Positions 45,552-54,287 of a DNA stretch of 64,000 nt are shown piece by piece. The DNA is from Sphingomonas sp. Leaf17 (GTDB taxonomy: Bacteria; Pseudomonadota; Alphaproteobacteria; Sphingomonadales; Sphingomonadaceae). Numbering within the stretch: position 1 is the first letter of the stretch; each line of letters begins with the position of its first letter. The stretch covers positions 372,001-436,000 of the forward strand of contig NZ_LMKL01000001.1 of the NCBI RefSeq assembly GCF_001421505.1, given 5' to 3'. A program made the position numbers and the translations under genes. The notes under the pieces are model-generated. The model had not been told where the DNA came from. It searched no databases and saw only the letters and a list, made by a program, of their open reading frames with translations.

Positions 45552-45766
45552 CGTCGAGGTTCTCCGGGCGTATCAACGCGCGGAGCTAAGACGGGAAGCC
45601 GGTGCGGCCGCAGCCTCTTTCAGGGGCGTCGGGCCAAGGCCGGCGCTGCCCCCGCAACTGTATGCGGCGAGCGGCGGCCGATACGTGTCACTGGTGGCGG
45701 AAACGCTGCCGGGAAGGCCAGGCCGACCGCACCGACCCGTGAGCCAGGAGACCTGCCCCGACAGAT
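45552..45766 (+). promoter_or_regulatory. Cobalamin riboswitch
   Basis: A leader of about 215 nt with the canonical pieces in order: GGAAGCCGGTG near 45594, GCCGGCGCTGCCCCCGCAAC near 45639, GTCACTG near 45687 and GAGCCAGGAGACCTGCC at 45741-45757. It lies in the 404-bp gap upstream of metE, which also contains the methionine gene's ribosome binding site. When B12 binds, metE, which does not need B12, is expected to be shut off. The edges given are approximate. Confidence 0.95.
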
Positions 45767-45891
45767 ACCGTCCTTCCGGCGGGGTGCCCGGTCTTGGTCG
45801 TCTGTTCGTCGTCGCGTACCCCTTGCAGCGTCCGCGCGATCGCTGGCGCTCGGGCCTGGTCGTCCCGCCCCATTCATCGGGGTAATGAACA

Positions 45892-48222
45892 ATGACCGTC
45901 ACCGTCGCCACACTGGGTTTCCCGCGCATCGGCCCGCGCCGCGAACTCAAGCACGCCCTCGAACGCTATTGGGCCGGCACCACCGCGCAGGCCGATCTGC
46001 TCGCCACCGCCGCCGACCTGCGCGCCGCCAACTGGGCGCGGCAGCAGGCGCTGGGCGCGGACTGGTTGCCATCGGCCGATTTCTCGCTGTACGACCACGT
46101 CCTCGACACCAGCCTGATGCTGGGCGCCATCCCCGACCGCTATGCCGCCGCCGATGGTCAGGCCGGTCTCGACACCTATTTCGCGATGGCGCGCGGGTCG
46201 TCGCGTGGCGGGGACACGTCCTGCGCCCATGGCGCGTCGGGCACCACCGCGCTGGAAATGACCAAGTGGTTCGACACCAACTATCACTACATGGTCCCCG
46301 AACTGGTCGCGGGGCAGCGACTGGCGTTGACGTCCGAAAAGATCGTCGATGCGTACCGCGAGGCGAAGGCGCTGGGGCATGAGACGCGCCCCGTCCTGCT
46401 CGGCCCGGTCACCTGGCTGACGCTGGCCAAGGGGCGCGACGTCGATCCGTTCGATTTCCTCGATTCCGTCCTGGGCATCTACGCCGCCGTGCTGGGGCAG
46501 CTTGCCCATGCCGGCGCGCAATGGGTGCAGATCGACGAACCCTGCCTCGTCCTCGACCTCGACGATCGCCAGCGCGCGGCGCTCGAACTGGCCTATGAGC
46601 GCCTGTCGCGCGGTGGCCCCAAGCTGATGCTGACGACCTATTTCGGGCCGCTCGCCGACAATCTGTCGCTCGCGCTCGGCCTGCCGGTTGCGGGGCTGCA
46701 CGTCGATCTGGTGCGCGGTGCCGACCAGCTCGACGCGGTGCTGGCCGCCGCCCCTGCCGACCTGCTGCTGTCGCTGGGCGTGATCGACGGTCGCAACGTC
46801 TGGCGCGCCGACCTGCCCGCGCTGCTCGACCGGCTGGAGCCGGTGGCGGCGACCCGCGACATCGTGCTCGCGCCGTCCTGCTCGCTGCTGCATGTGCCGG
46901 TCGACCTCGCGCTCGACACCGCGATCGACCCGGAGGTGACGCAGTGGCTGGCGTTCGCGGTGCAGAAGATCGCCGAACTCGCCACGCTGAGGCAGGCGCT
47001 GAACGACGGCCGCGACAGCGTCGCCGATACGCTCGCCGCATCCGCCACCGCCGCCGCCAACCGGCGCACCGCCGCCCGCATCCATGATCCGGCGGTCGCC
47101 GCCCGCCTCGCCGCGACCACGCCGGCGATGCGCGACCGGGGTGCGAGCCACGCCACGCGGCAGGCGGCGCAAGCCGTCGCACTCGGCCTGCCCGCCTTCC
47201 CGACCACCACGATTGGCTCCTTCCCGCAGACGGCCGAGGTCCGCCGCGCGCGCGCCGATCACGCCGCCGGCCGGATCGACGATGCCGCCTATGCCGCCTT
47301 CCTGCGCGCCGAAACCGCCCGCGCGGTCGCGTGGCAGGAGGAGGCCGGCCTCGACATGCTGGTGCACGGCGAGTTCGAGCGCAACGACATGGTCCAGTAT
47401 TTCGGCGAACAGCTGTCGGGCTTCGTCTTCACCCGCGCCGGCTGGGTCCAGTCCTATGGCTCGCGCTGCGTCCGGCCGCCGATCCTGTACGGCGACGTGT
47501 CGCGGCCTGCGCCCATGACGGTCGACTGGTGGCGTTATGCACAGGGGCTGACCGACCGGCCGATGAAGGGGATGCTGACCGGCCCGGTCACGATCCTGAA
47601 CTGGTCGTTCGTGCGCGACGACCAGCCACGCGAGGACAGCTGTCGCCAGATCGCGCTGGCGATCCGCGACGAGGTGCGCGACCTGGAGGCTGCCGGCGCG
47701 CGCGCGATCCAGATCGACGAGGCGGCACTCCGCGAGGGGCTGCCGCTGAGTCACCGCGACTGGCAGGCGTATCTCGACTGGGCGGTCGACTGTTTCCGGC
47801 TGTGCGCCGCCGGGGTCGGCCATGCGACCCAGATCCACACCCACATGTGCTATTCGGAGTTCAACGCCATCCTGCCGTCGATCGGCGCGATGGATGCCGA
47901 CGTCATCTCGATCGAAACCGCCCGGTCGCAGATGGAACTGCTCGCCGCGTTCGCCGGCTATCGCTACCCAAGCGCGGTTGGTCCGGGCGTCTACGACATC
48001 CATTCGGCGCGCGTGCCGGGGGTCGAGGAAATGGTCCGGCTGCTGACGCTGGCGCAGGCGCATCTGTCGCCCGACCAGATCTGGGTGAACCCCGATTGCG
48101 GGCTGAAGACGCGGCGGTGGGCGGAGGTGCGCCCCGCGATCGCGGCGATGGTGGAGGCTGCGCGGACCCTGCGCGGCCGGACGGCGAAGGCGACATGGCA
48201 ACCCGCCGAAACGGTCGCCTGA
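45892..48222 (+). CDS. metE: Cobalamin-independent methionine synthase
   Basis: A 776-residue enzyme that methylates homocysteine from methyltetrahydrofolate. It has two TIM barrels: the N-terminal half begins LGFPRIGPRREL; the C-terminal half has TTTIGSFPQT and the zinc ligands in HTHMCYSEF and NPDCGLKTR. Control is by the cobalamin riboswitch upstream, implying that the cell also has a B12-dependent MetH or imports B12. A terminator-like hairpin follows. Confidence 0.97.
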   Translation: MTVTVATLGFPRIGPRRELKHALERYWAGTTAQADLLATAADLRAANWARQQALGADWLPSADFSLYDHVLDTSLMLGAIPDRYAAADGQAGLDTYFAMARGSSRGGDTSCAHGASGTTALEMTKWFDTNYHYMVPELVAGQRLALTSEKIVDAYREAKALGHETRPVLLGPVTWLTLAKGRDVDPFDFLDSVLGIYAAVLGQLAHAGAQWVQIDEPCLVLDLDDRQRAALELAYERLSRGGPKLMLTTYFGPLADNLSLALGLPVAGLHVDLVRGADQLDAVLAAAPADLLLSLGVIDGRNVWRADLPALLDRLEPVAATRDIVLAPSCSLLHVPVDLALDTAIDPEVTQWLAFAVQKIAELATLRQALNDGRDSVADTLAASATAAANRRTAARIHDPAVAARLAATTPAMRDRGASHATRQAAQAVALGLPAFPTTTIGSFPQTAEVRRARADHAAGRIDDAAYAAFLRAETARAVAWQEEAGLDMLVHGEFERNDMVQYFGEQLSGFVFTRAGWVQSYGSRCVRPPILYGDVSRPAPMTVDWWRYAQGLTDRPMKGMLTGPVTILNWSFVRDDQPREDSCRQIALAIRDEVRDLEAAGARAIQIDEAALREGLPLSHRDWQAYLDWAVDCFRLCAAGVGHATQIHTHMCYSEFNAILPSIGAMDADVISIETARSQMELLAAFAGYRYPSAVGPGVYDIHSARVPGVEEMVRLLTLAQAHLSPDQIWVNPDCGLKTRRWAEVRPAIAAMVEAARTLRGRTAKATWQPAETVA

Positions 48223-48228
48223 ACACCG

Positions 48229-48261
48229 AACGGGGGCCGGCCACGCGGTCGGCTCCCGTTT
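48229..48261. terminator. Probable terminator after metE
   Basis: A 14-bp stem with two G-T wobbles (48229-48242 with 48247-48260), loop ACGC, followed only by TTT. It lies between convergent metE and the FecR-like gene. Confidence 0.6.
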
Positions 48262-48283
48262 CAGAACGCCGCCAGGGCCGGAT

Positions 48284-48733
48284 TTACCCCGCGCGGGTCG
48301 TGGTGTCGGTCCGGTCCACGGCCCGATCCATGGCCCGATCCATGGCGACCGGTCGCGCAGAGCCAGTACCGATCAGCCCGACCGCCGCCGCCGCGACCGC
48401 CATCGCCACGGCGGCGGCGGCGGCGACCACGGCGAAGCGGGGGCGATCGGTCGCCAACCGCCGCCGCACCGCCGCCCGCACCGCCTGAACCGCCGGATCG
48501 TCCCGGTCGCCGCAGTCCCGCTCCAGCCCGGTCGACGCCCGCGAAATGGTCTTCCACGCGCGCGCATGACGGGGGTCGGCGGCCTCCCACCGGGCGAAGG
48601 CCAGCCGATCTTCCGGTGTCACGTCCTCGACATGGAGCCGCGCATACCAGTCCGCCGCAGCCATCGTCACCGCCGTATCGTCCGCTGCGGGGGTCACGCG
48701 ATCGGCCGCACGAGGGGATTTGGTAACCGTCAT
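48284..48733 (-). CDS. Short FecR-like protein lacking the FecR domain
   Basis: A 149-residue protein. Residues about 28-68 (AADWYARLHVEDVTPEDRL, then FARWEAADPRHARAW) form the FecR N-terminal helical domain that contacts ECF sigma factors. A hydrophobic Ala/Val-rich helix follows (about 101-125). The periplasmic FecR domain and STN-contact part of true FecR proteins (about 320 residues) are absent; instead there is a short tail with repeated MDRA/VDRT units. No ECF sigma or TonB receptor lies next to it. It is either a truncated relic or a short inner-membrane anti-sigma. Confidence 0.7.
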   Translation of the reverse strand: MTVTKSPRAADRVTPAADDTAVTMAAADWYARLHVEDVTPEDRLAFARWEAADPRHARAWKTISRASTGLERDCGDRDDPAVQAVRAAVRRRLATDRPRFAVVAAAAAVAMAVAAAAVGLIGTGSARPVAMDRAMDRAVDRTDTTTRAG

Positions 48734-48877
48734 GATGATGGATTCAGCCGCGCTGGGATGGTGGGGCCACGATCGAGCGCCACGGGTCGGGCGTGCGTGT
48801 CTGAAGAGCGGGGAGAACGACGGGCCGTCGCATCCGTTCCGCATCGCCCCGTCCTTGTCGACCTCGCCCCGCCCGCA

Positions 48878-49507
48878 TCAATCCGCCGGAAACAGCCGGG
48901 GCGCGTCGCCGGGTTGCCATGGCGGCACGCGGACCATGATCCGGGCGAAGGCGTCGGACGCCACGAACCGGGCGAGCCAGCCCTGTACGCCCGCCAGCGC
49001 CTGCGCGCCGAACCACGCCGGGTCGACCCCGGCGAACTGCCGCACGAACGGCAGGATGGCCGCATCGGCCAGCCCCGGCCGGTCACCGCCCAGATGTGGC
49101 GCCCCGCGCAACCGGTCGTCGACCGGCGCGAGCAGGTCCAGCGCCGCCTGCCGATGGACCACCGCGTCGACGCCGTACCGGTCGGCATATTTATACCGGT
49201 CGAGGTGATGCTTGAACGCGCCATCGTTCGCCGCGACCGCCGCCGGATCGTCGCACCGCAGCCAGCCCGCCGGATCGCCCTGCGCCAGCGCCCAGCGCAT
49301 GATCGCCAGGCTCTGGTCGATCACATATCCATCGGGCAGCACCAGCACCGGCACCGTCGCCTTGGGGGACGCCGCCAGCATCGCCGCGGGCTTGGCGCGC
49401 AGGACGACCTCGCGCCATTCCACGCGCACGCCGCTCGCCAGCACGGCCAGTCGCGCGCGCATCGCATAGGGGCACCGACGAAACGAATAGAGGACCGGAA
49501 GCGTCAT
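48878..49507 (-). CDS. Glutathione S-transferase family protein
   Basis: A 209-residue GST-like protein. The N-terminal thioredoxin-fold half starts LPVLYSFRRCPYAMRARLAV, with a Cys at the active-site position as in omega/YfcF-like and glutaredoxin-like GSTs; VPVLVLPDG holds the cis-Pro. The rest is the helical domain. The exact role is unknown; it is monocistronic and divergent from the antiporter. Confidence 0.88.
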   Translation of the reverse strand: MTLPVLYSFRRCPYAMRARLAVLASGVRVEWREVVLRAKPAAMLAASPKATVPVLVLPDGYVIDQSLAIMRWALAQGDPAGWLRCDDPAAVAANDGAFKHHLDRYKYADRYGVDAVVHRQAALDLLAPVDDRLRGAPHLGGDRPGLADAAILPFVRQFAGVDPAWFGAQALAGVQGWLARFVASDAFARIMVRVPPWQPGDAPRLFPAD

Positions 49508-49661
49508 GGCCGGTCCCCTATCAAATCCGGTCCGGCTTCGCGCGGTCGATGCACGATGCGACGAGCCATGATTGCGCGAAAAACCGGCCCCGCCGGTCGA
49601 CGGATCGACCCCCGCCATGCAAATACCCCCGCCTGCCCACCGGACCGGAGACACGAACGCC

Positions 49662-51293
49662 TTGGAATCCCTCTCGATCGTCCTCGTCCTGTTGCTGGCC
49701 GTCGTCGTCAGCGGGGCCGTCTCGCGCATGTTGCCGGTCGGCGTGCCGACACCGCTGGTGCAGATCGCGCTTGGCGCGGGTCTGGGCCTCGCCGCCGACC
49801 TGCGCGTCGAACTTGATCCCGAACTGTTCCTGCTGCTGTTCCTGCCGCCGCTGCTGTTCCTCGACGGGTGGCGGATCCCGAAGGACGAGTTGCTCAAGGA
49901 CGTGTCGACGGTCGTTGAACTGGCGCTCGGGCTTGTCCTGCTCACGGTGGTGGGCATGGGCCTGTTCATCCACTGGATGATCCCGGCGATGCCGCTGGCG
50001 GTCGCCTTCGCGCTCGCCGCCGTCGTCTCCCCGACCGACCCGATCGCGGTGTCGGCCATCGCCGCGCGCGTGCCGATCCCCAAGCGGATGATGCACATCC
50101 TGGAGGGCGAATCGCTGCTCAACGACGCATCCGGCCTTGTCTGCCTGCGGTTTGCGATCGCGGCGGCGCTGACCGGCAGTTTCTCGCTGGCGCAGGCCGG
50201 GCTGACCTTTGCCTGGCTGGCGATCGGCGGGCTGCTGGTCGGCATTGCCGTCACGCTGACCATCACCCGGATCAAGGCGTGGGTGTCGCGCCGCTTCGGC
50301 GAGGATACGGGGTCGCAGATCCTCATCAGCCTGCTGATCCCGTTCGCCGCCTATATCCTGGCCGAACACCTCCGCTGTTCAGGCATCCTCGCGGCGGTCG
50401 CCGCTGGCGTGACGATGACCTATGCCGAGATTTCGCGGCAGGCGCTGGCCGCCACCCGGATGCGCCGCAATTCGGTGTGGGACACGATCCAGTTCGCGCT
50501 GAACGGCATCATCTTCGTGCTGCTCGGCGAACAGCTGCCCGCGATCCTGCTGGTCGCCAGGGACACGGTCAAGCTGACCAACCACGTCAGTCCGTGGTGG
50601 CTGGGTGTCTATGTGCTGGCGATCACCGCCGCGCTCGCGCTGCTGCGCTTCGTCTGGGTGTGGGTGTCGTTCCGCCTGACCCTGCTGCGCGGGCGGGAAG
50701 ATATACCCCTGCGCCGCCCCGACCTGCGGCTGGTCGGGGCGATGTCGTTCGCCGGCGTGCGCGGCGCGATCACGCTGGCGGGCGTGCTGACGATCCCGCT
50801 GACACTGGCCGACGGCACGCCGTTTCCCGCGCGCGACCTGGCCATCGCGCTGGCCGCCGGCGTCATCATCGTGTCGCTGGTCGCCGCCAGCATCGGCCTG
50901 CCGCTGCTGCTGCGCGGGCTGACCATGCCGGCCGAACCGTCGCGACAGGCGGAGGAGGATCAGGCGCGCATCGCCACCGCCCGCGCCGGTATCCAGGCGG
51001 TCGAGCGGGCGCAGCACGACCGCGCGGAGCGCCGCGACGACGCCGACATGGTCGAGGCCGCCGCCGCCCGGATCACCGACCTGTACCGCGAACGCATCGA
51101 AAGCCGGAACCCCGACGGCAGCGCCCGCACCGCCCGCCGCCACGACCAGATCGAGCGCGACCTGCGCCTCGCCGGCGTCCGCGCCGAACGCAACGCCCTG
51201 TTCGCCATGCTGCGCGACCGCCAGATCGGCAGCGCGATCGCCCAGAAAATGATCCGCGAACTCGATCTGCTGGAGACGCGGTACCGGGGGTGA
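49662..51293 (+). CDS. Na+/H+ antiporter (CPA1 family)
   Basis: Monovalent cation/proton antiporter of about 543 residues with 12 or so helices and a cytoplasmic tail of about 140 residues. LFLPPLLFLDGWR, SPTDPIAV and EGESLLNDASGLV carry the family's conserved Asp, Pro and Glu residues. The start is set at TTG 49662 because GGAGA lies at good distance and the first helix starts at once; ATG 49617 is possible. It is divergent from GST. Confidence 0.9.
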   Translation: MESLSIVLVLLLAVVVSGAVSRMLPVGVPTPLVQIALGAGLGLAADLRVELDPELFLLLFLPPLLFLDGWRIPKDELLKDVSTVVELALGLVLLTVVGMGLFIHWMIPAMPLAVAFALAAVVSPTDPIAVSAIAARVPIPKRMMHILEGESLLNDASGLVCLRFAIAAALTGSFSLAQAGLTFAWLAIGGLLVGIAVTLTITRIKAWVSRRFGEDTGSQILISLLIPFAAYILAEHLRCSGILAAVAAGVTMTYAEISRQALAATRMRRNSVWDTIQFALNGIIFVLLGEQLPAILLVARDTVKLTNHVSPWWLGVYVLAITAALALLRFVWVWVSFRLTLLRGREDIPLRRPDLRLVGAMSFAGVRGAITLAGVLTIPLTLADGTPFPARDLAIALAAGVIIVSLVAASIGLPLLLRGLTMPAEPSRQAEEDQARIATARAGIQAVERAQHDRAERRDDADMVEAAAARITDLYRERIESRNPDGSARTARRHDQIERDLRLAGVRAERNALFAMLRDRQIGSAIAQKMIRELDLLETRYRG

Positions 51294-51399
51294 GGGGTGC
51301 GATCGTCGACCCATGGGGATGACGGAAAACGCCGAAGCGCGCATGATCGGCAACACCGGCCGAATCGGCCGCCGCCGTCATGCCGCGAGGAGCACGTCG

Positions 51400-51822
51400 A
51401 TGCCCAAGAGGATCTTCATCAACCTGCCGGTCGCCGACGTCGCTGCATCGACGGCCTTTTACGAAGCGATCGGCTTCGAAAGGAACGACCGGTTCAGCAA
51501 CGAGCAGGCATCCTCGATGGTCTGGTCGGATTCGATCCACGTCATGCTGCTCGCCAAGCCCTTTTTCGCAACATTCACCGAAAAGACGATCGTCAATGCG
51601 ACGACGAGCACAACCGGACATTATGCGCTGTCATTCGACAGTCGCGACGCGGTGGATGCGATCGCATCGGCGGCGGTCGCAGCGGGCGGACGAGAGGTGC
51701 ACGGGCCTCAGGATCTGGGGTTCATGTACAGCCGGGCCTTCGAGGATCCCGATGGTCACGGCTTCGGCCCGTTCTGGATGGACCCTGCTGCCGCGCATGG
51801 CGGCCCGCCGGACCAGGGCTAA
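51400..51822 (+). CDS. VOC family (glyoxalase/bleomycin resistance-like) protein
   Basis: A 140-residue protein of one paired beta-alpha-beta-beta-beta unit: IFINLPVADVAASTAFYEAI and the C-terminal RAFEDPDGHGFGPFW are the typical edges. It resembles the YPO-type lactoylglutathione-lyase-like group; the substrate is unknown. The ATG at 51400 is preceded by GAGGAG; a longer frame upstream lacks support. Confidence 0.9.
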   Translation: MPKRIFINLPVADVAASTAFYEAIGFERNDRFSNEQASSMVWSDSIHVMLLAKPFFATFTEKTIVNATTSTTGHYALSFDSRDAVDAIASAAVAAGGREVHGPQDLGFMYSRAFEDPDGHGFGPFWMDPAAAHGGPPDQG

Positions 51823-51875
51823 GGCGATACCCCGCCGAAACAACGTCCGGCCACCCACCCCATCCTCTCATCCGA

Positions 51876-51912
51876 CACCATCGTCATCCTCGCCGGGGCG
51901 GGCATTTCAGCC
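51876..51912 (+). pseudogene. Remnant of a sirtuin N-terminus
   Basis: Twelve or so codons read TIVILAGAGISA, closely matching the start of the intact sirtuin gene 480 bp downstream (NIVVLTGAGISAESG). After GISA the likeness stops abruptly (WWRT follows) and no long frame exists. At DNA level the two copies are clearly diverged, so this is not a recent duplication. A short chance match cannot be ruled out. Confidence 0.5.
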
Positions 51913-51958
51913 TGGTGGCGGACGTTGACATGGTTCGATTGTTTCAGTCTGATGCGGC

Positions 51959-52309
51959 ATGGCCGGGGGACTGAATTCCAAGCGCAAGAAGCGCACGATA
52001 GCGGGCGCCGTGACGGTGGATGGCGTGGCACTCGACTGGACATTGGTCAGCGAGCCACAGTGGAGCAACAGCGGCGATGGCTACAAGGGGTTGTGTATCG
52101 CGGTAAGGGTAGCCGCCGAGGCTCGCCGGGAACTTGTGATCGAATATCCTTATCCCACCGACCGCGATGGCCGTCCGCTGCCCGTGCCACAGCGTCCGAC
52201 CGTGACCCCGAAACTGGTCGAGAAGGACATACGGTTAGCCCTCGAAGAAGGCTGGGATCTTTCGTCTCGTGGAAAAGCGTTCATCTTTTACCCCGGGAAC
52301 GCCCGCTAA
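51959..52309 (+). CDS. Hypothetical protein
   Basis: A 116-residue soluble protein with a basic start (LNSKRKKRTIAGAV) and a mixed alpha/beta core: LDWTLVSEPQWSNSGDGYKG, then RRELVIEYPYPTDRDG and a C-terminal KAFIFYPG. It looks like real protein by its amino acid make-up, but I do not recognise a family. It lies between a sirtuin remnant and the intact sirtuin gene, so it may have arrived by the event that broke the first copy. Confidence 0.65.
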   Translation: MAGGLNSKRKKRTIAGAVTVDGVALDWTLVSEPQWSNSGDGYKGLCIAVRVAAEARRELVIEYPYPTDRDGRPLPVPQRPTVTPKLVEKDIRLALEEGWDLSSRGKAFIFYPGNAR

Positions 52310-52355
52310 CCCACCGCCACTTCCGTGCGATCCGCAAATCCACTAACCCTCCCCA

Positions 52356-53063
52356 ATGCGTGACATCGAAAATATCGTCGTCCTCACCGGGGCCGGCATT
52401 TCCGCCGAAAGCGGTCTTGCGACCTTCCGGGGACCGGACGGGTTGTGGGAGGGGCACCGGGTCGAGGACGTGTGCACGCCTGAGGCGTTGGCGGCCAATC
52501 CGGCGCTGGTTCACCGCTTCTACGACGCCCGGCGCGCGGCGCTGGCGCAGGTTCGGCCGAACGCCGCGCATGACGCGCTGGCCCGGCTCGACCGCGTCTG
52601 GACGGGCGACCTGCTGATCGTCACGCAGAATGTCGACGATCTGCACGAGCGCGCCGGGGCCACGCGGATGCTGCACATGCACGGCGAATTGCTGTCGGCG
52701 CTGTGCGCGGCGTGCGGCACGCGGATGCCGTGGGCGGGCGACATGCACGACCGGCTGACCTGTCCCGCCTGCGCGGCCCCGGCGCTGCGGCCCGACATCG
52801 TGTTCTTCGGCGAAATGCCGTACCAGATGGAGCGGATCGACGCCGCCATCGCGACGTGCGACCTGTTCGTGTCGATCGGCACGTCGGGCGCGGTCTATCC
52901 GGCGGCGGGGTTCGTGCGGACCGCGCGGCATCATGGCGCGGCGACGCTGGAACTGAACCTCGATCCCTCGGCCAGCAGTATCTATTTCGACCGCACCCGG
53001 ATCGGCCCGGCCGGCACGCTGGTGCCGGCGTGGGTGAATGAGATGCTGGGCGGAATAGCGTGA
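52356..53063 (+). CDS. cobB: NAD-dependent protein deacylase (sirtuin)
   Basis: A 235-residue sirtuin that removes acetyl or succinyl groups from lysines using NAD. The NAD-binding GAGISAESG and TFRGPDGLW are at the N-terminus; QNVDDLHERAG and the catalytic His (LHMHGEL) follow; the zinc Cys pairs are CAACG and CPAC. RPDIVFFGE and GTSGAVYPAAG complete the pattern. The ATG at 52356 fits. Confidence 0.95.
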   Translation: MRDIENIVVLTGAGISAESGLATFRGPDGLWEGHRVEDVCTPEALAANPALVHRFYDARRAALAQVRPNAAHDALARLDRVWTGDLLIVTQNVDDLHERAGATRMLHMHGELLSALCAACGTRMPWAGDMHDRLTCPACAAPALRPDIVFFGEMPYQMERIDAAIATCDLFVSIGTSGAVYPAAGFVRTARHHGAATLELNLDPSASSIYFDRTRIGPAGTLVPAWVNEMLGGIA

Positions 53064-53070
53064 CATGCCC

Positions 53071-53154
53071 CCCGTCATTGCGAGCACAAGCGAAGCAATC
53101 CAGAGCCACGGGCAAGACGCCCTGGATTGCTTCGCTTGTGCTCGCAATGACGGG
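53071..53154. repeat. Long perfect inverted repeat (33-bp arms)
   Basis: Arms at 53071-53103 and 53122-53154 are exact reverse complements (beginning CCCGTCATTGCGAGCACAAG) and flank an 18-bp loop. This belongs to the widespread 'GTCATTGCGAGC' type of alphaproteobacterial intergenic repeat, also seen in Rickettsiales and Sphingomonadales. It lies just after cobB and can fold into a long hairpin in RNA. Confidence 0.92.
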
Positions 53155-53167
53155 TAAGGCGGATAAG

Positions 53168-53314
53168 CGCTGGCAATGTTGGAAATCGCGCGGCAGACCC
53201 ATTGACTATGACGCCCGCGCCAGCCCTTTACCGCTCCACCAACGCCCGCATCACCCATCCCCGTCCCGAAGTTGACGAAACGACACCGTCTCTGATGCAG
53301 GTCGTCAACTTCGC
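53168..53314. repeat. Two-module repeat, copy 2 (3' flank of era)
   Basis: Module A at 53168-53190 is identical to 10677-10699. Module B at 53268-53314 matches 10761-10807 apart from two base changes. Here module B has a perfect 11-bp inverted repeat (GAAGTTGACGA and TCGTCAACTTC). An ATG at 53208 is in frame with module B as in copy 1, but the frame then runs antisense through era, so no gene follows. It begins 15 bp after the era stop. Confidence 0.8.
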
Positions 53315-53328
53315 GCCCGCAAACGCCC

Positions 53329-54225
53329 TCAGTCGACCCAGTCCAGCCCGATATCGCGGAACACCTGACGGTCCTCGTCCCAGCCGGGCTTCACCTTCAC
53401 ATGCAGGTACAGGTGCACCGGCCGGTCCATCAGCGCGGTCAGCTGCGCCCGCGCGCGCGCGCCGATTTCGCGGATCCGCGCGCCGCCCTTGCCCAGGATG
53501 ATCGCGCGCTGGGTCGGCCGCTCGACCAGGATCTGCTGGTGGATCTCGACCGATCCGTCCTGCCGCTCGGCATAGGATTCGGTTTCGACCGTGCTGGCAT
53601 AAGGCAGTTCGGCGTGCAGTTGCAGATAGATCTGCTCGCGCGTCACTTCGGCGGCCATGCTGCGTTCGGTCGCGTCGGACACCTGATCCTCGGGATAGTG
53701 CCACGGGCCGACCGGCATCTGGTCGGCCAGCGCGCGCTTCAGCTCGGGCAGGCCGTCGCCGGTGTGCGCGCTGACGAACCACGTCTCGACGAACGGGACC
53801 AGCGCGTTCAGCCGCTCGGCATGGAGCAGCAATTTGGCCTTGTCGGCCAGGTCGACCTTGTTCAGGATCAGGTGCTTCGGCTCGGGCCGGTCCTTCAGCG
53901 ACTCGGCGATGTCGGTGACCTTCGCGCCAAGCCCGCCCTTGGCATCGACCACCAGCGCCAGCACATCGGCCCCTTCCGCCCCGCCCCACGCGGCGGCGAC
54001 CATGGCGCGGTCCAGCCGGCGCTTCGGCTCGAAGATACCGGGCGTATCGACCAGCAGCAACTGGGTGTCGCCCTCGATCGCGACACCCATCAGGCGGACC
54101 CGCGTCGTCTGCGCCTTGGGACTGACGATCGCCACCTTCTGGCCGACCAGCGCGTTGACGAGGGTGGACTTGCCAGCGTTGGGCGCACCGACGATCGCGA
54201 CAAGGCCGCATTTCTGTTCGTTCAT
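53329..54225 (-). CDS. era: GTPase Era
   Basis: Essential 16S rRNA-binding GTPase of 298 residues for 30S assembly. G1 GAPNAGKST, G3 DTPGIFEP, G4 NKVD, and the C-terminal KH domain with GKGGARIREIGARAR are all present. The start at ATG 54225 gives the family N-terminus; a TTG 6 bp earlier is less likely. Part of lepB-rnc-era, but separated from rnc by a 150-bp palindromic repeat. Confidence 0.96.
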   Translation of the reverse strand: MNEQKCGLVAIVGAPNAGKSTLVNALVGQKVAIVSPKAQTTRVRLMGVAIEGDTQLLLVDTPGIFEPKRRLDRAMVAAAWGGAEGADVLALVVDAKGGLGAKVTDIAESLKDRPEPKHLILNKVDLADKAKLLLHAERLNALVPFVETWFVSAHTGDGLPELKRALADQMPVGPWHYPEDQVSDATERSMAAEVTREQIYLQLHAELPYASTVETESYAERQDGSVEIHQQILVERPTQRAIILGKGGARIREIGARARAQLTALMDRPVHLYLHVKVKPGWDEDRQVFRDIGLDWVD

Positions 54226-54287
54226 GGGCAAAGGCGATGGCGGATTATGGGGGGAAGGACAAGGGTGCGGGGGGTGTGGGCAGCCTC

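Noticed and set aside
46000..48201. Long minus-strand frame opposite metE.
   Set aside because: Shadow of metE; no motifs and no ribosome binding site.
53202..53501. Frame that begins in the repeat after cobB and carries EVDETTPS as in the TetR gene.
   Set aside because: After the repeat it is antisense to era and has no further likeness to TetR, so it is treated as repeat or remnant, not a gene.
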